Source of the DNA: Xanthobacteraceae bacterium
GTDB lineage: Bacteria; Pseudomonadota; Alphaproteobacteria; Rhizobiales; Xanthobacteraceae
DNA length: 7,365 bases
NCBI GenBank assembly: GCA_030039655.1
Contig: JASHVC010000329.1
Span: forward strand, 1 to 7,365
Reading direction: 5' to 3'
Positions within the stretch are counted from its first letter, which is position 1, and each line of letters opens with the position of its first letter. The position numbers were made by a program, and so were the translations under genes. Under the pieces are notes generated by a model, which saw only the letters and a program-made list of their open reading frames with translations, searched no databases and was not told the DNA's origin. Positions 1-5,613 of this stretch are shown here, piece by piece.

Positions 1-165
1 TGCATCGGCGCCGAGCGCGCCGATCTGGTGCTCGCCGGCTGCGCCATTTTGGACGCCATCCGCCGCGCGTTTCCGTGCCCGCGGCTGCGCGTTGCTGACC
101 GTGGGCTGCGCGAGGGCATGCTGGTTGAGATGATGCGCGAGGATGGCGTTTGGGGGGAAGCGTAG
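1..165 (+). CDS. ppx: Ppx/GppA family phosphatase, C-terminal end (5' truncated)
   Basis: This is the last 54 codons of a gene that begins before the window; frame 1 is open from base 1 to a TAG at 163-165. The visible residues read [19 protein letters not shown], then a segment with DRGLREGML, and finish [13 protein letters not shown]. The G-A-E-R-A-D and D-R-G-L-R-E-G segments are hallmarks of the C-terminal end of the ASKHA-fold Ppx/GppA family, which hydrolyses polyphosphate or pppGpp in the cytoplasm. Only this tail can be seen, so exopolyphosphatase and guanosine pentaphosphatase cannot be told apart. rlmE follows on the same strand 22 bases downstream, which suggests co-transcription. 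The family call is fairly secure; the symbol is a best guess. Confidence 0.85.
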   Translation, partial: CIGAERADLVLAGCAILDAIRRAFPCPRLRVADRGLREGMLVEMMREDGVWGEA

Positions 166-177
166 AGCGCCCTTTCT

Positions 178-182
178 GGAGA
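178..182 (+). promoter_or_regulatory. Ribosome binding site of rlmE
   Basis: GGAGA lies 5 bases before the ATG at 188. It decides between two in-frame starts. The upstream ATG at 143 lies inside the end of the Ppx/GppA gene and would add 15 residues with no family counterpart. The ATG at 188 has this Shine-Dalgarno match and gives a protein of normal length. Confidence 0.7.
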
Positions 183-187
183 TCAGC

Positions 188-829
188 ATGGCCAGGCTCA
201 AGCCGGACAAGCGCCGCACGCCGTCATCGCGGGCTTGGCTCGAACGCCAGATCAACGATCCTTACGTCGCCCGCGCCAAACGCGAGGGTTTTCGTTCGCG
301 TGCAGCTTATAAGCTCGCCGAGATCGACGACAAATTTCATCTGCTCAAGCCGAGCGCGCGCGTGGTCGATCTCGGCGCCGCGCCGGGCGGCTGGAGTGAA
401 GTCGCCGCACAGCGTGTCGGCGGGAGCGGCCGAGTGGTTGCGCTCGATACCCTGGATATGAAGCCCATCGGCGGTGTTGAATTTTTGCAGCTTGATTTTC
501 TCGACAACAGCGCGCCGGCGCGCCTCAAGGCGATGCTTGGCGGCAAGGCGGACGTCGTCCTCTCGGACATGGCGGCCAACGCCACCGGGCATCGGCAGAC
601 AGATCATTTGCGCATCATGGCGCTTGCCGAAGCGGCGGCTGATTTTGCCCGCGAAGTGCTGGCCGATGGTGGCGCGTTTCTTTGCAAGGTGTTGCAGGGC
701 GGCACCGAAGCTGCCTTGCTCGCCGAACTCAAGCGCGACTTTGCCTCCGTCAAGCACGTCAAACCACCGGCGAGCCGCAGTGACTCGGCGGAGCTTTATC
801 TGCTAGCCCGTGGATTTAGGGGCGGCTAG
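188..829 (+). CDS. rlmE: 23S rRNA (uridine(2552)-2'-O)-methyltransferase RlmE (FtsJ/RrmJ)
   Basis: RlmE methylates the 2'-OH of U2552 in the A-loop of 23S rRNA, using S-adenosylmethionine, late in 50S subunit assembly in the cytoplasm. From the ATG at 188 the protein is 213 residues, close to the roughly 209 of E. coli RlmE. Visible features in order are: a basic N-terminus; RSRAAYKL at about 36-43 with catalytic Lys42; SAM motif [11 protein letters not shown], at 61-70; ALDTLDM at 85-91, the acidic SAM-binding strand; VVLSDMAAN at 123-131 with Asp127; FLCKVLQGG at 164-172 with Lys167; and [15 protein letters not shown] at 196-210 with Glu202. The K-D-K-E tetrad of the family is therefore complete and the gene looks intact. 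An in-frame ATG at 143 would overlap the preceding gene by 23 bases and is less likely. It ends 25 bases from the convergent MFS gene, and I see no convincing terminator hairpin in that gap. Confidence 0.96.
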   Translation: MARLKPDKRRTPSSRAWLERQINDPYVARAKREGFRSRAAYKLAEIDDKFHLLKPSARVVDLGAAPGGWSEVAAQRVGGSGRVVALDTLDMKPIGGVEFLQLDFLDNSAPARLKAMLGGKADVVLSDMAANATGHRQTDHLRIMALAEAAADFAREVLADGGAFLCKVLQGGTEAALLAELKRDFASVKHVKPPASRSDSAELYLLARGFRGG

Positions 830-854
830 ATGGACAAGCGCATGTAATGGGGCA

Positions 855-2288
855 TCATGAGCTCTTTGCTTCGGCCGCCACCGGCGTCTGAGCTGGCGCC
901 AACCGCCCTGCAAGCTCCGCCCCGGCGTCCAAGGGCAGCCGCATGAAGATCAGCGCGGCAGCCGCAGTGAGAACAGAGACAACCAGAAAGGCGGGCGGGA
1001 AATCGGCAGCACCCATGGTGGTGCCGTGCTTGAGTCGCAGTGTGGTCTCGACCACAAGCGCGCCGACGGCGACGCCGGTCGACAAAGACACTTGCTGGGC
1101 GGCCGCAACCATGGAAGTCGCGCGGCTCATCAGCGGCGGTTCAACCTCGGCGTAGGCAAGGGTGTTGATGCTAGTGAACTGCAACGAGCGGAAGAAGCCG
1201 CCGATGAAGAGGATGGCGATCATCAGCGCGAATGGTATTCCGGGCTTGAAGATCGCGCAGGCGGCCAGGAAAGCGGCACTGACTAATGTGTTGTACAGCA
1301 GCACGTTGCGGTAGCCGAGGCGCTTGAGCACGCTCACGGCCGCGGCCTTCATGAACAACGAGCCGACCGCGCTGGTGAAAGTAATGAGCCCCGACTGGAA
1401 TGGAGTCAGGTCGAATCCGATCTGCAGCAACAGCGGCAGCAGAAATGGGAGGGCGCCGATGCCGAGCCGGAACATGAAGCCGCCGAAAATGCTGCCGCGA
1501 AAGGTCGGCAGCTTGAGCAAATTGAGATCGAGTATCGGCGCTGGCGCACGCCGCGCGTAGGCGACGTAGGCCACGGATGAAACAGCGCCGGCGCCAAGTA
1601 GCGCGGCGACGACGCTGTTCGGCAGAAACTCAAGCCCTAAGACCGAGAGCCCGAACGCGAGGCCGCCGATCCCGACGCCGGAAAGAATAAATCCCGTCAG
1701 ATCGAACGGGTAGGGGTATTCGGTGCGAACATCGGGAATGAAGCGGGTCGCCAGCGCGATGCCGAGGAGACCGATCGGCACATTGATGATGAAAATCCAG
1801 TGCCAGGACGCGTAGGTGGTGATGAAACCGCCGAGCGGCGGCCCGCAGATCGGGCCGATCAGCGCTGGGATGGTCAACAACGACATGGCGTTGAGCAAAA
1901 GCTCTTTGTTGATGCTGCGTACAACGATCAGGCGGCCGACCGGCGTCATCATCGCGCCGCCCATCCCCTGGAAAATGCGTGCCGCCACGAAATCTTCTAG
2001 CGAGTGTGAGAGAGCGCAGCCGATCGAGCCGAGCACGAATACCGTGATTGCGAGGCGAAACACATTGCGGGCGCCAAAGCGGTCCGCGGTCCAACCGCTG
2101 GCGGGAATAAAGATTGCAAGCGAGAGCAGGTAGGACGTGACGGCGAGTTTCAGGGCCAGCGGATTGCTGCCGATATCGCGTGCGATCGCCGGCAGTGAGG
2201 TTGCGATCACTGTTGAGTCCATGTTTTCCATGAACAGCGATACAGCGACGATCAGTGGTGCGGCGCGGCCGCTGGTGTTCGACTCCAT
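855..2288 (-). CDS. DHA2-family MFS transporter (EmrB/QacA type, MdtD-like)
   Basis: This is an inner-membrane drug/proton antiporter-type protein of 477 residues with hydrophobic segments throughout. It has the signatures of the DHA2 group: the TM1 motif MDSTVIATSLPAIARDI at 23-39; loop 2-3 motif A, GWTADRFGARN, at 65-75; RIFQGMGGAMMTPVGR at 104-119; TM5 motif C, GPICGPPLGG, at 145-154; and YASWHWIFIINVPIG at 159-173. Its length and several of these segments resemble remembered E. coli MdtD (YegB, about 471 residues), including PASGW, GGAMM-PVGRL and YASWHWIF. The real substrate is unknown and could be a drug, a metabolite or a siderophore-like compound. No membrane-fusion partner (EmrA/HlyD type) is present, so it probably works alone across the inner membrane. 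It is the last gene of the minus-strand block, 33 bases after the TPR gene, with no strong Shine-Dalgarno before its ATG. That start is preferred because TM1 begins at about residue 10; the next Met would cut into it. Confidence 0.92.
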   Translation of the reverse strand: MESNTSGRAAPLIVAVSLFMENMDSTVIATSLPAIARDIGSNPLALKLAVTSYLLSLAIFIPASGWTADRFGARNVFRLAITVFVLGSIGCALSHSLEDFVAARIFQGMGGAMMTPVGRLIVVRSINKELLLNAMSLLTIPALIGPICGPPLGGFITTYASWHWIFIINVPIGLLGIALATRFIPDVRTEYPYPFDLTGFILSGVGIGGLAFGLSVLGLEFLPNSVVAALLGAGAVSSVAYVAYARRAPAPILDLNLLKLPTFRGSIFGGFMFRLGIGALPFLLPLLLQIGFDLTPFQSGLITFTSAVGSLFMKAAAVSVLKRLGYRNVLLYNTLVSAAFLAACAIFKPGIPFALMIAILFIGGFFRSLQFTSINTLAYAEVEPPLMSRATSMVAAAQQVSLSTGVAVGALVVETTLRLKHGTTMGAADFPPAFLVVSVLTAAAALIFMRLPLDAGAELAGRLAPAQTPVAAEAKSS

Positions 2289-2321
2289 TTTGGGATGTCT
2301 ACCGGCTCTTGGCGCTTTGGC

Positions 2322-4223
2322 TCAATTGCTTTTAGCGGAGCTGCCTTGAAGCCGCTGCAACCCGTCGGCCGGCTGCTGGAATTTGGGATCGATCTTGAGC
2401 GCCTCGCGGAAGTCGCCGATGGCGCCCGCGGTGTCGCCAAACCGCTCGCGGATGAGCCCGCGGGCCGAGAATGCGGTTGCCGAATGCGCGTCGATCGCGA
2501 TGGCACGATCGATGTCGGCGAGGGCGTTTGCATTGTTGCCGGCAAGAAACCGCGCCCAAGCGCGATTGTAATAGGCGGACGCATCGTTTCCCGACAGCGC
2601 GATCGCCTGCGAGTAGTCGGCGACTGCGCCGGTGAGGTCGAGCTGTGCGCGTTTGACGTTGCCGCGATGGACGTAGGCATCGGGAGCGCGTGGGTCGAGC
2701 GTAATCGCTTGATCCAGGTCCGCCATGGCGCGAGCGTCGTCGCCCTTGGCTGCCAGGGCGTTGCCGCGGCTGTTGTAAGCCGCCGCGGTTGGCTTGAGCC
2801 TTATGGTCTGATCGTAATCGGCGATGGCGCGGTCGAGTTGCCCTTCGCGCCGCCAAGCCTGGCCGCGATTGTAGTAGGTCGCCGCATCATTCGGGTCGAT
2901 GGCCAGAGCTTGATTGTAGTCGGCGATCGCATGATCCGGATCGCCCATGTCGAAAAGGGCGTTCCCACGGTTGCTGTAGGCGATGGCAAGCCGCGGATTG
3001 AGTGTGATCGCCTGATTGTAGTCGGCGATAGCGCGGTCGAGATCCCGCTGCTGATAAAACGCATAGCCGCGCTCGTTGTAGGCGCCGGCAAGCTGCGGAT
3101 TGAGCCGGATGGCTTCGTTAAAGTCGGCGATGGCGCGGTCAAGATTGCCGGCGCGGCGAAAGGCAACGCCTTTGTCGTAGTGTAGGTTGGCGTTCGTGGG
3201 ATCCAGACGTACCGCCACGTCGTAGTCGGCGAAAGCGGCGTCGCGGTCGCCGACAGCGGCCCTGTCGTCGTAGGCGTTGCCACGATGGTGGTAGGCGTCC
3301 GCATTGTTCGGATCGAGCCCGATCCCCGTGGTGAAATCGGCAAGGGCGTGCTCGTAATCTTGTTTCTGATAGAAGACGAGGCCGCGGTTGTTGTAAGCAG
3401 GCGCGAATTGTGGGGACAACTTGATTGCGTTATCGAAGTCGGCGGCGGCACGGACAAGATCGCCCTTGTTGCGCCAGGCATCGCCGCGATTGTTGAAGGC
3501 AGTCACCATATTGGGATCCAGGCGGATCGCCTGATTGAAGTCGGCGATGGCGCGATCGAATTCGTGTTGTTGGAACCGTGCGACGCCGCGATCGTTGAAG
3601 GCGGCCGCGCTTTTCGGATTGAGCCTGATCGCCTGATCGTAATCCGCGATGGCGAGATCGAATTCCCCCATACGGCGGTGCGCAAGGGCGCGGCTGAGGA
3701 AGGCAGCCGCGTAGTTCGGCGCCAACCTTATGGCCTCATCATAATCTTCGATGGCGTGATCGAAAGCGTCCTTTGCTTCATAAGCACTACCGCGCTTTAT
3801 GAAAGCGCTTGCGTCATTCGGATCGAGTTTGATCGCCTGGTCGAAGTCGGCGATGGCGCCGTCTAGATCGCGCTGCGCGAGCAGTGCGCCGCCATGATTG
3901 GCAAGCGCACGCGCCGAGTTGGAATCGAGGTCGACGGCCTCGGTAAAGTCCTTCAGCGCGCCGGCGAGGTCGCCCTTGGCGCGCAGCGCCATGCCACGGT
4001 TGTCATGCAGGACGGCGAGATTGGCGCCCCGATAGCGACCAGAATCGATGAGGGTCGTGCATGACGCCACCCGCTCTTCAATTGCGGCGCGCGACTCACC
4101 GATGCAGCGCCGTTGGTCGACAGCGTCCTGGGCGTGCGTCGCACTCGTAACAACGAGAGCCACGGCCACGAGCAGCAGCCATCGACAAATTCTGTCACGC
4201 TGCAGGAGCCGTGAATTTCGCAT
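2322..4223 (-). CDS. Secreted tetratricopeptide repeat protein, 16 tandem TPRs
   Basis: The product is 633 residues. Residues 1-31 form a Sec signal peptide: a basic stretch (MRNSRLLQRDRICRW), a hydrophobic core (LLLVAVALVV) and a probable cut after SATHA. There is no lipobox, so it should be a soluble periplasmic or exported protein. A lead-in (about 32-69) carries Cys40 and Cys55, which could form a disulfide. Residues 70-615 are 16 back-to-back TPR units of 34 residues, most following the pattern A-x-A-Y-x-N-R-G, D-x-x-x-A-I-A-D-Y/F-x-Q-A-I-x-L-x-P. Unit 8 is 3 residues longer and one residue is missing around the unit 12/13 junction. A short tail follows. No enzymatic domain is visible; TPR solenoids bind proteins or peptides, so a scaffold role is the likely but unproven function. 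The ATG overlaps the upstream gene's TAA by one base (TAATG) and has only a weak Shine-Dalgarno, so translation is probably coupled to the binding-protein gene. The signal peptide supports this start. Confidence 0.9.
   Translation of the reverse strand: MRNSRLLQRDRICRWLLLVAVALVVTSATHAQDAVDQRRCIGESRAAIEERVASCTTLIDSGRYRGANLAVLHDNRGMALRAKGDLAGALKDFTEAVDLDSNSARALANHGGALLAQRDLDGAIADFDQAIKLDPNDASAFIKRGSAYEAKDAFDHAIEDYDEAIRLAPNYAAAFLSRALAHRRMGEFDLAIADYDQAIRLNPKSAAAFNDRGVARFQQHEFDRAIADFNQAIRLDPNMVTAFNNRGDAWRNKGDLVRAAADFDNAIKLSPQFAPAYNNRGLVFYQKQDYEHALADFTTGIGLDPNNADAYHHRGNAYDDRAAVGDRDAAFADYDVAVRLDPTNANLHYDKGVAFRRAGNLDRAIADFNEAIRLNPQLAGAYNERGYAFYQQRDLDRAIADYNQAITLNPRLAIAYSNRGNALFDMGDPDHAIADYNQALAIDPNDAATYYNRGQAWRREGQLDRAIADYDQTIRLKPTAAAYNSRGNALAAKGDDARAMADLDQAITLDPRAPDAYVHRGNVKRAQLDLTGAVADYSQAIALSGNDASAYYNRAWARFLAGNNANALADIDRAIAIDAHSATAFSARGLIRERFGDTAGAIGDFREALKIDPKFQQPADGLQRLQGSSAKSN
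2379..4016 (-). repeat. Degenerate 102-bp tandem repeat encoding the 16 TPR units
   Basis: The TPR array is visible at DNA level as a roughly 102-base period. On the + strand the same words recur once per unit, for example gtagtcggcgat and close variants near 2910, 3020, 3125 and 3225, and gcgcggtcgag near 2830 and 3035. The phase is held across the array except for a 9-base gain in unit 8 (around 3240-3265) and a 3-base loss near 2785, both in frame. The repeats are diverged, so this is an old array, but the shared words could still allow recombination that changes unit number. Confidence 0.85.
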
Positions 4224-5251
4224 TATCCCAGCCGTTTAGCGGCTTCCTCGATCATGCTCAGGTCGGAATATTTCTTCACGTCGATATCCTGGTTGAGCAA
4301 GCCGACTTGCTTCTGCAGCTGCAGATTGCTCTGCAGTGCGGCCAGGTTGGGCATGCCGTTAGGATCGCGATACTGGTCGCGGCTGGTGAATGCCCAGCTC
4401 ATACGCTCCGGCGGCGCCTTGTTGATGCGTGCGACGACGGCGACCGCTTCATCGTGGTTCTTAGGGTCGGTGAACCAGCGGACCGCGCCCACCACGTCTT
4501 CCAGGAAGTCGACGAGCGCCGCGCGGTTGCTGGCGATGAAGCCGGTGCGCGCTGTCCACATGGTCAGTTGCGTGATCCCAAACGCATCCTTCTGAGTGAA
4601 CAAAGTGTCGGCGATGGACCGCAGGTTGGGATCGAGGGAGAACGGCGGCACAGCGCTGATCAGATCGGCTTTCTTTTCGGCCAACATGGCACGCATGGCC
4701 GGGAAGGGCGCCTCAATGATGGTGTAGTCTTTGTTTGCTTCGAGGCCACTCTTTCGCAGCATGCCACGCATCGCAATGTCGACGGCGCTGCCGACGACGT
4801 TGGTGGCGAGCACCTTGCCCTTCAGATCGGCGACGGTTTTGACCGGGCCGTCCTTAAGCACCATGAACTCGTTGCTGCCGTGGCCGGCCACGCCGTCCTG
4901 GATTTCGTCGCTGATGACGCGCAGATCATCCATGTGTGCATTCTGGATGGCGAGCGCAAACGAAGAAAAAGCAAGCGGCCCGATATCGAGTTCGCCGGCC
5001 GCCAGCGCAGTAATCACCGGTGGCGTGCCTTCGAAGTGTGTAATTTCGGCCACGTATGATTTGCCGAAGTGTTTCAGCAGGTCCTTCTTCTCCAACACTA
5101 GTGGCGCCAATGACGCCGGCACGACAACCCAGCCAACGCGGATTTTTATCGGTTCGGCCCGCGCGGGCCGCGGGCGCCCAGCGACGGCCAGCGTGGTGCT
5201 CGCCGCAACGGCGCCCAGGCCGAATTGCCGGCGATTGAGTTTCTTTTTCAT
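4223..5251 (-). CDS. NitT/TauT-family (NMT1/SsuA-like) ABC transporter substrate-binding protein, Tat-exported
   Basis: This should be a periplasmic type II binding protein of the nitrate/taurine/sulfonate/thiamine-precursor class, 342 residues long. The start at 5251 is chosen over an in-frame ATG at 5338 because it has a strong Shine-Dalgarno (GGAGG, 7-base spacer) and puts the signal peptide at the N-terminus. That signal has a twin-arginine motif, NRRQFGLGA at 6-14, a mild hydrophobic core and a likely cut after ARA (residue 32), so export by Tat is probable. The mature part starts EPIKIRVGW. Family features are THFEGTPPVITALAAGELDIG at about 71-91, where the family senses bound ligand and counts on the A-x-G-x-(L/I)-D-(I/V) turn; GPVKTVADLKGKVLATN at 135-151; and AMRAMLAEKKADL at 185-197, the usual second-lobe pattern. 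No permease or ATPase gene adjoins it, so the substrate is unknown and the partner transporter must lie elsewhere, or the protein has another binding role. It is the first gene of the minus block and overlaps the TPR gene by one base. Confidence 0.88.
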   Translation of the reverse strand: MKKKLNRRQFGLGAVAASTTLAVAGRPRPARAEPIKIRVGWVVVPASLAPLVLEKKDLLKHFGKSYVAEITHFEGTPPVITALAAGELDIGPLAFSSFALAIQNAHMDDLRVISDEIQDGVAGHGSNEFMVLKDGPVKTVADLKGKVLATNVVGSAVDIAMRGMLRKSGLEANKDYTIIEAPFPAMRAMLAEKKADLISAVPPFSLDPNLRSIADTLFTQKDAFGITQLTMWTARTGFIASNRAALVDFLEDVVGAVRWFTDPKNHDEAVAVVARINKAPPERMSWAFTSRDQYRDPNGMPNLAALQSNLQLQKQVGLLNQDIDVKKYSDLSMIEEAAKRLG

Positions 5252-5258
5252 TTTGTTT

Positions 5259-5263
5259 CCTCC
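5259..5263 (-). promoter_or_regulatory. Ribosome binding site of the binding-protein gene
   Basis: On the minus strand the sequence reads GGAGGAAACAAAATG: a full GGAGG core 7 bases before the ATG at 5251. This strong match, together with the Tat signal that follows, fixes the start and argues against the in-frame ATG at 5338, which would bury the signal peptide behind 29 extra residues. Confidence 0.85.
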
Positions 5264-5333
5264 GCCTTTCCTCTGCAATCTGTTGGCCTGGTCACGGTCG
5301 CCTTGGCCATCACGAAAAGGTGTACCAGAACTG

Positions 5334-5362
5334 AACATACTTATGGACCAGGGGCGATTGAA
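5334..5362 (-). promoter_or_regulatory. Candidate promoter for the minus-strand block
   Basis: On the minus strand TTCAAT (5362-5357) and TATGTT (5339-5334) are separated by 17 bases, a plausible sigma-70-type -35/-10 pair. It would leave a leader of about 75 bases before the binding-protein ATG. The -35 match is weak, and an alternative, TTGGCC with TCCATA, overlaps it, so this is only a candidate. Confidence 0.25.
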
Positions 5363-5541
5363 GCGGCCAAGTGATGGCGCGCGTTCGGTGCGACAATCCG
5401 CACTTACGCCTGTGTGACCGGGCGGTGAAGATTCAGCGATGATTTTCTCCTGGTTTTTGCCGTAAGGACTATTAATTGCTGGAGAGGCGTGCTATCGACC
5501 GCCGCCAACCCAAAAGCGGGTCACTGATTCGGCGAGGGGAC

Positions 5542-5571
5542 TTGAAGGTTCACTCGGCCGGCGGTTTTTAT
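5542..5571 (+). promoter_or_regulatory. Candidate guaB promoter
   Basis: TTGAAG at 5542-5547 and TTTTAT at 5566-5571 are spaced by 18 bases and resemble a sigma-70 -35/-10 pair. Transcription would begin near 5578 and give a leader of about 35 bases that includes the guaB Shine-Dalgarno. If it is real, the in-frame codons from 5476 to about 5577 cannot be part of the protein. The assignment is by eye only. Confidence 0.35.
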
Positions 5572-5603
5572 CCCTATGCGCTGGACCGCGTCGCGGGCCA
5601 CGC

Positions 5604-5607
5604 GGAG
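5604..5607 (+). promoter_or_regulatory. Ribosome binding site of guaB
   Basis: GGAG lies 6 bases before the ATG at 5614. It supports this start over the upstream in-frame TTG at 5476, which would add 46 residues that do not resemble any part of an IMP dehydrogenase. Confidence 0.75.
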
Positions 5608-5613
5608 TTGGCA

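Larger units (their letters stand above)
5252..5613. other. Divergent non-coding region between the binding-protein gene and guaB
   Basis: These 362 bases separate two genes that point away from each other. They hold the Shine-Dalgarno sequences of both and presumably both promoters. Within it are two direct TTGGCC copies at 5283-5288 and 5303-5308, exactly 20 bases apart; an inverted copy, GGCCAA, at 5365-5370; and a 7-base inverted match, CCTGGTC at 5287-5293 with GACCAGG at 5346-5352. None is long enough to name an operator. I see no riboswitch, tRNA or convincing small gene. A reading frame continuous with guaB from a TTG at 5476 exists but lacks family support. Confidence 0.6.

Noticed and set aside
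143..187. Earlier rlmE start at the ATG at 143
   Set aside because: It overlaps the end of the preceding gene by 23 bases and adds 15 non-family residues, while the ATG at 188 has a Shine-Dalgarno at the right distance and gives the usual length.
830..854. Possible bidirectional terminator between the convergent rlmE and MFS genes
   Set aside because: The gap is only 25 bases. The repeated CATG words do not form a stem with a useful loop, and there is no T-run.
2295..3866. Long + strand open frames (2295-3185 and 3285-3866) whose translations repeat phrases such as VVGDGAVEI
   Set aside because: They lie exactly antisense to the TPR array, and their repeats are the complement of the 102-base TPR period. 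They lack a credible start signal and resemble no known family. They are shadows of the repeat gene.
5343..5417. A 24-codon + strand frame in the divergent intergenic region (MDQGRLKRPSD...)
   Set aside because: It has no Shine-Dalgarno and is only the tail of a long frame antisense to the binding-protein gene. Nothing suggests a real leader peptide.
5476..5613. In-frame N-terminal extension of GuaB from a TTG at 5476
   Set aside because: The 46 extra residues match no IMP dehydrogenase feature. The ATG at 5614 has a well-placed GGAG, and a candidate promoter lies inside the extension.
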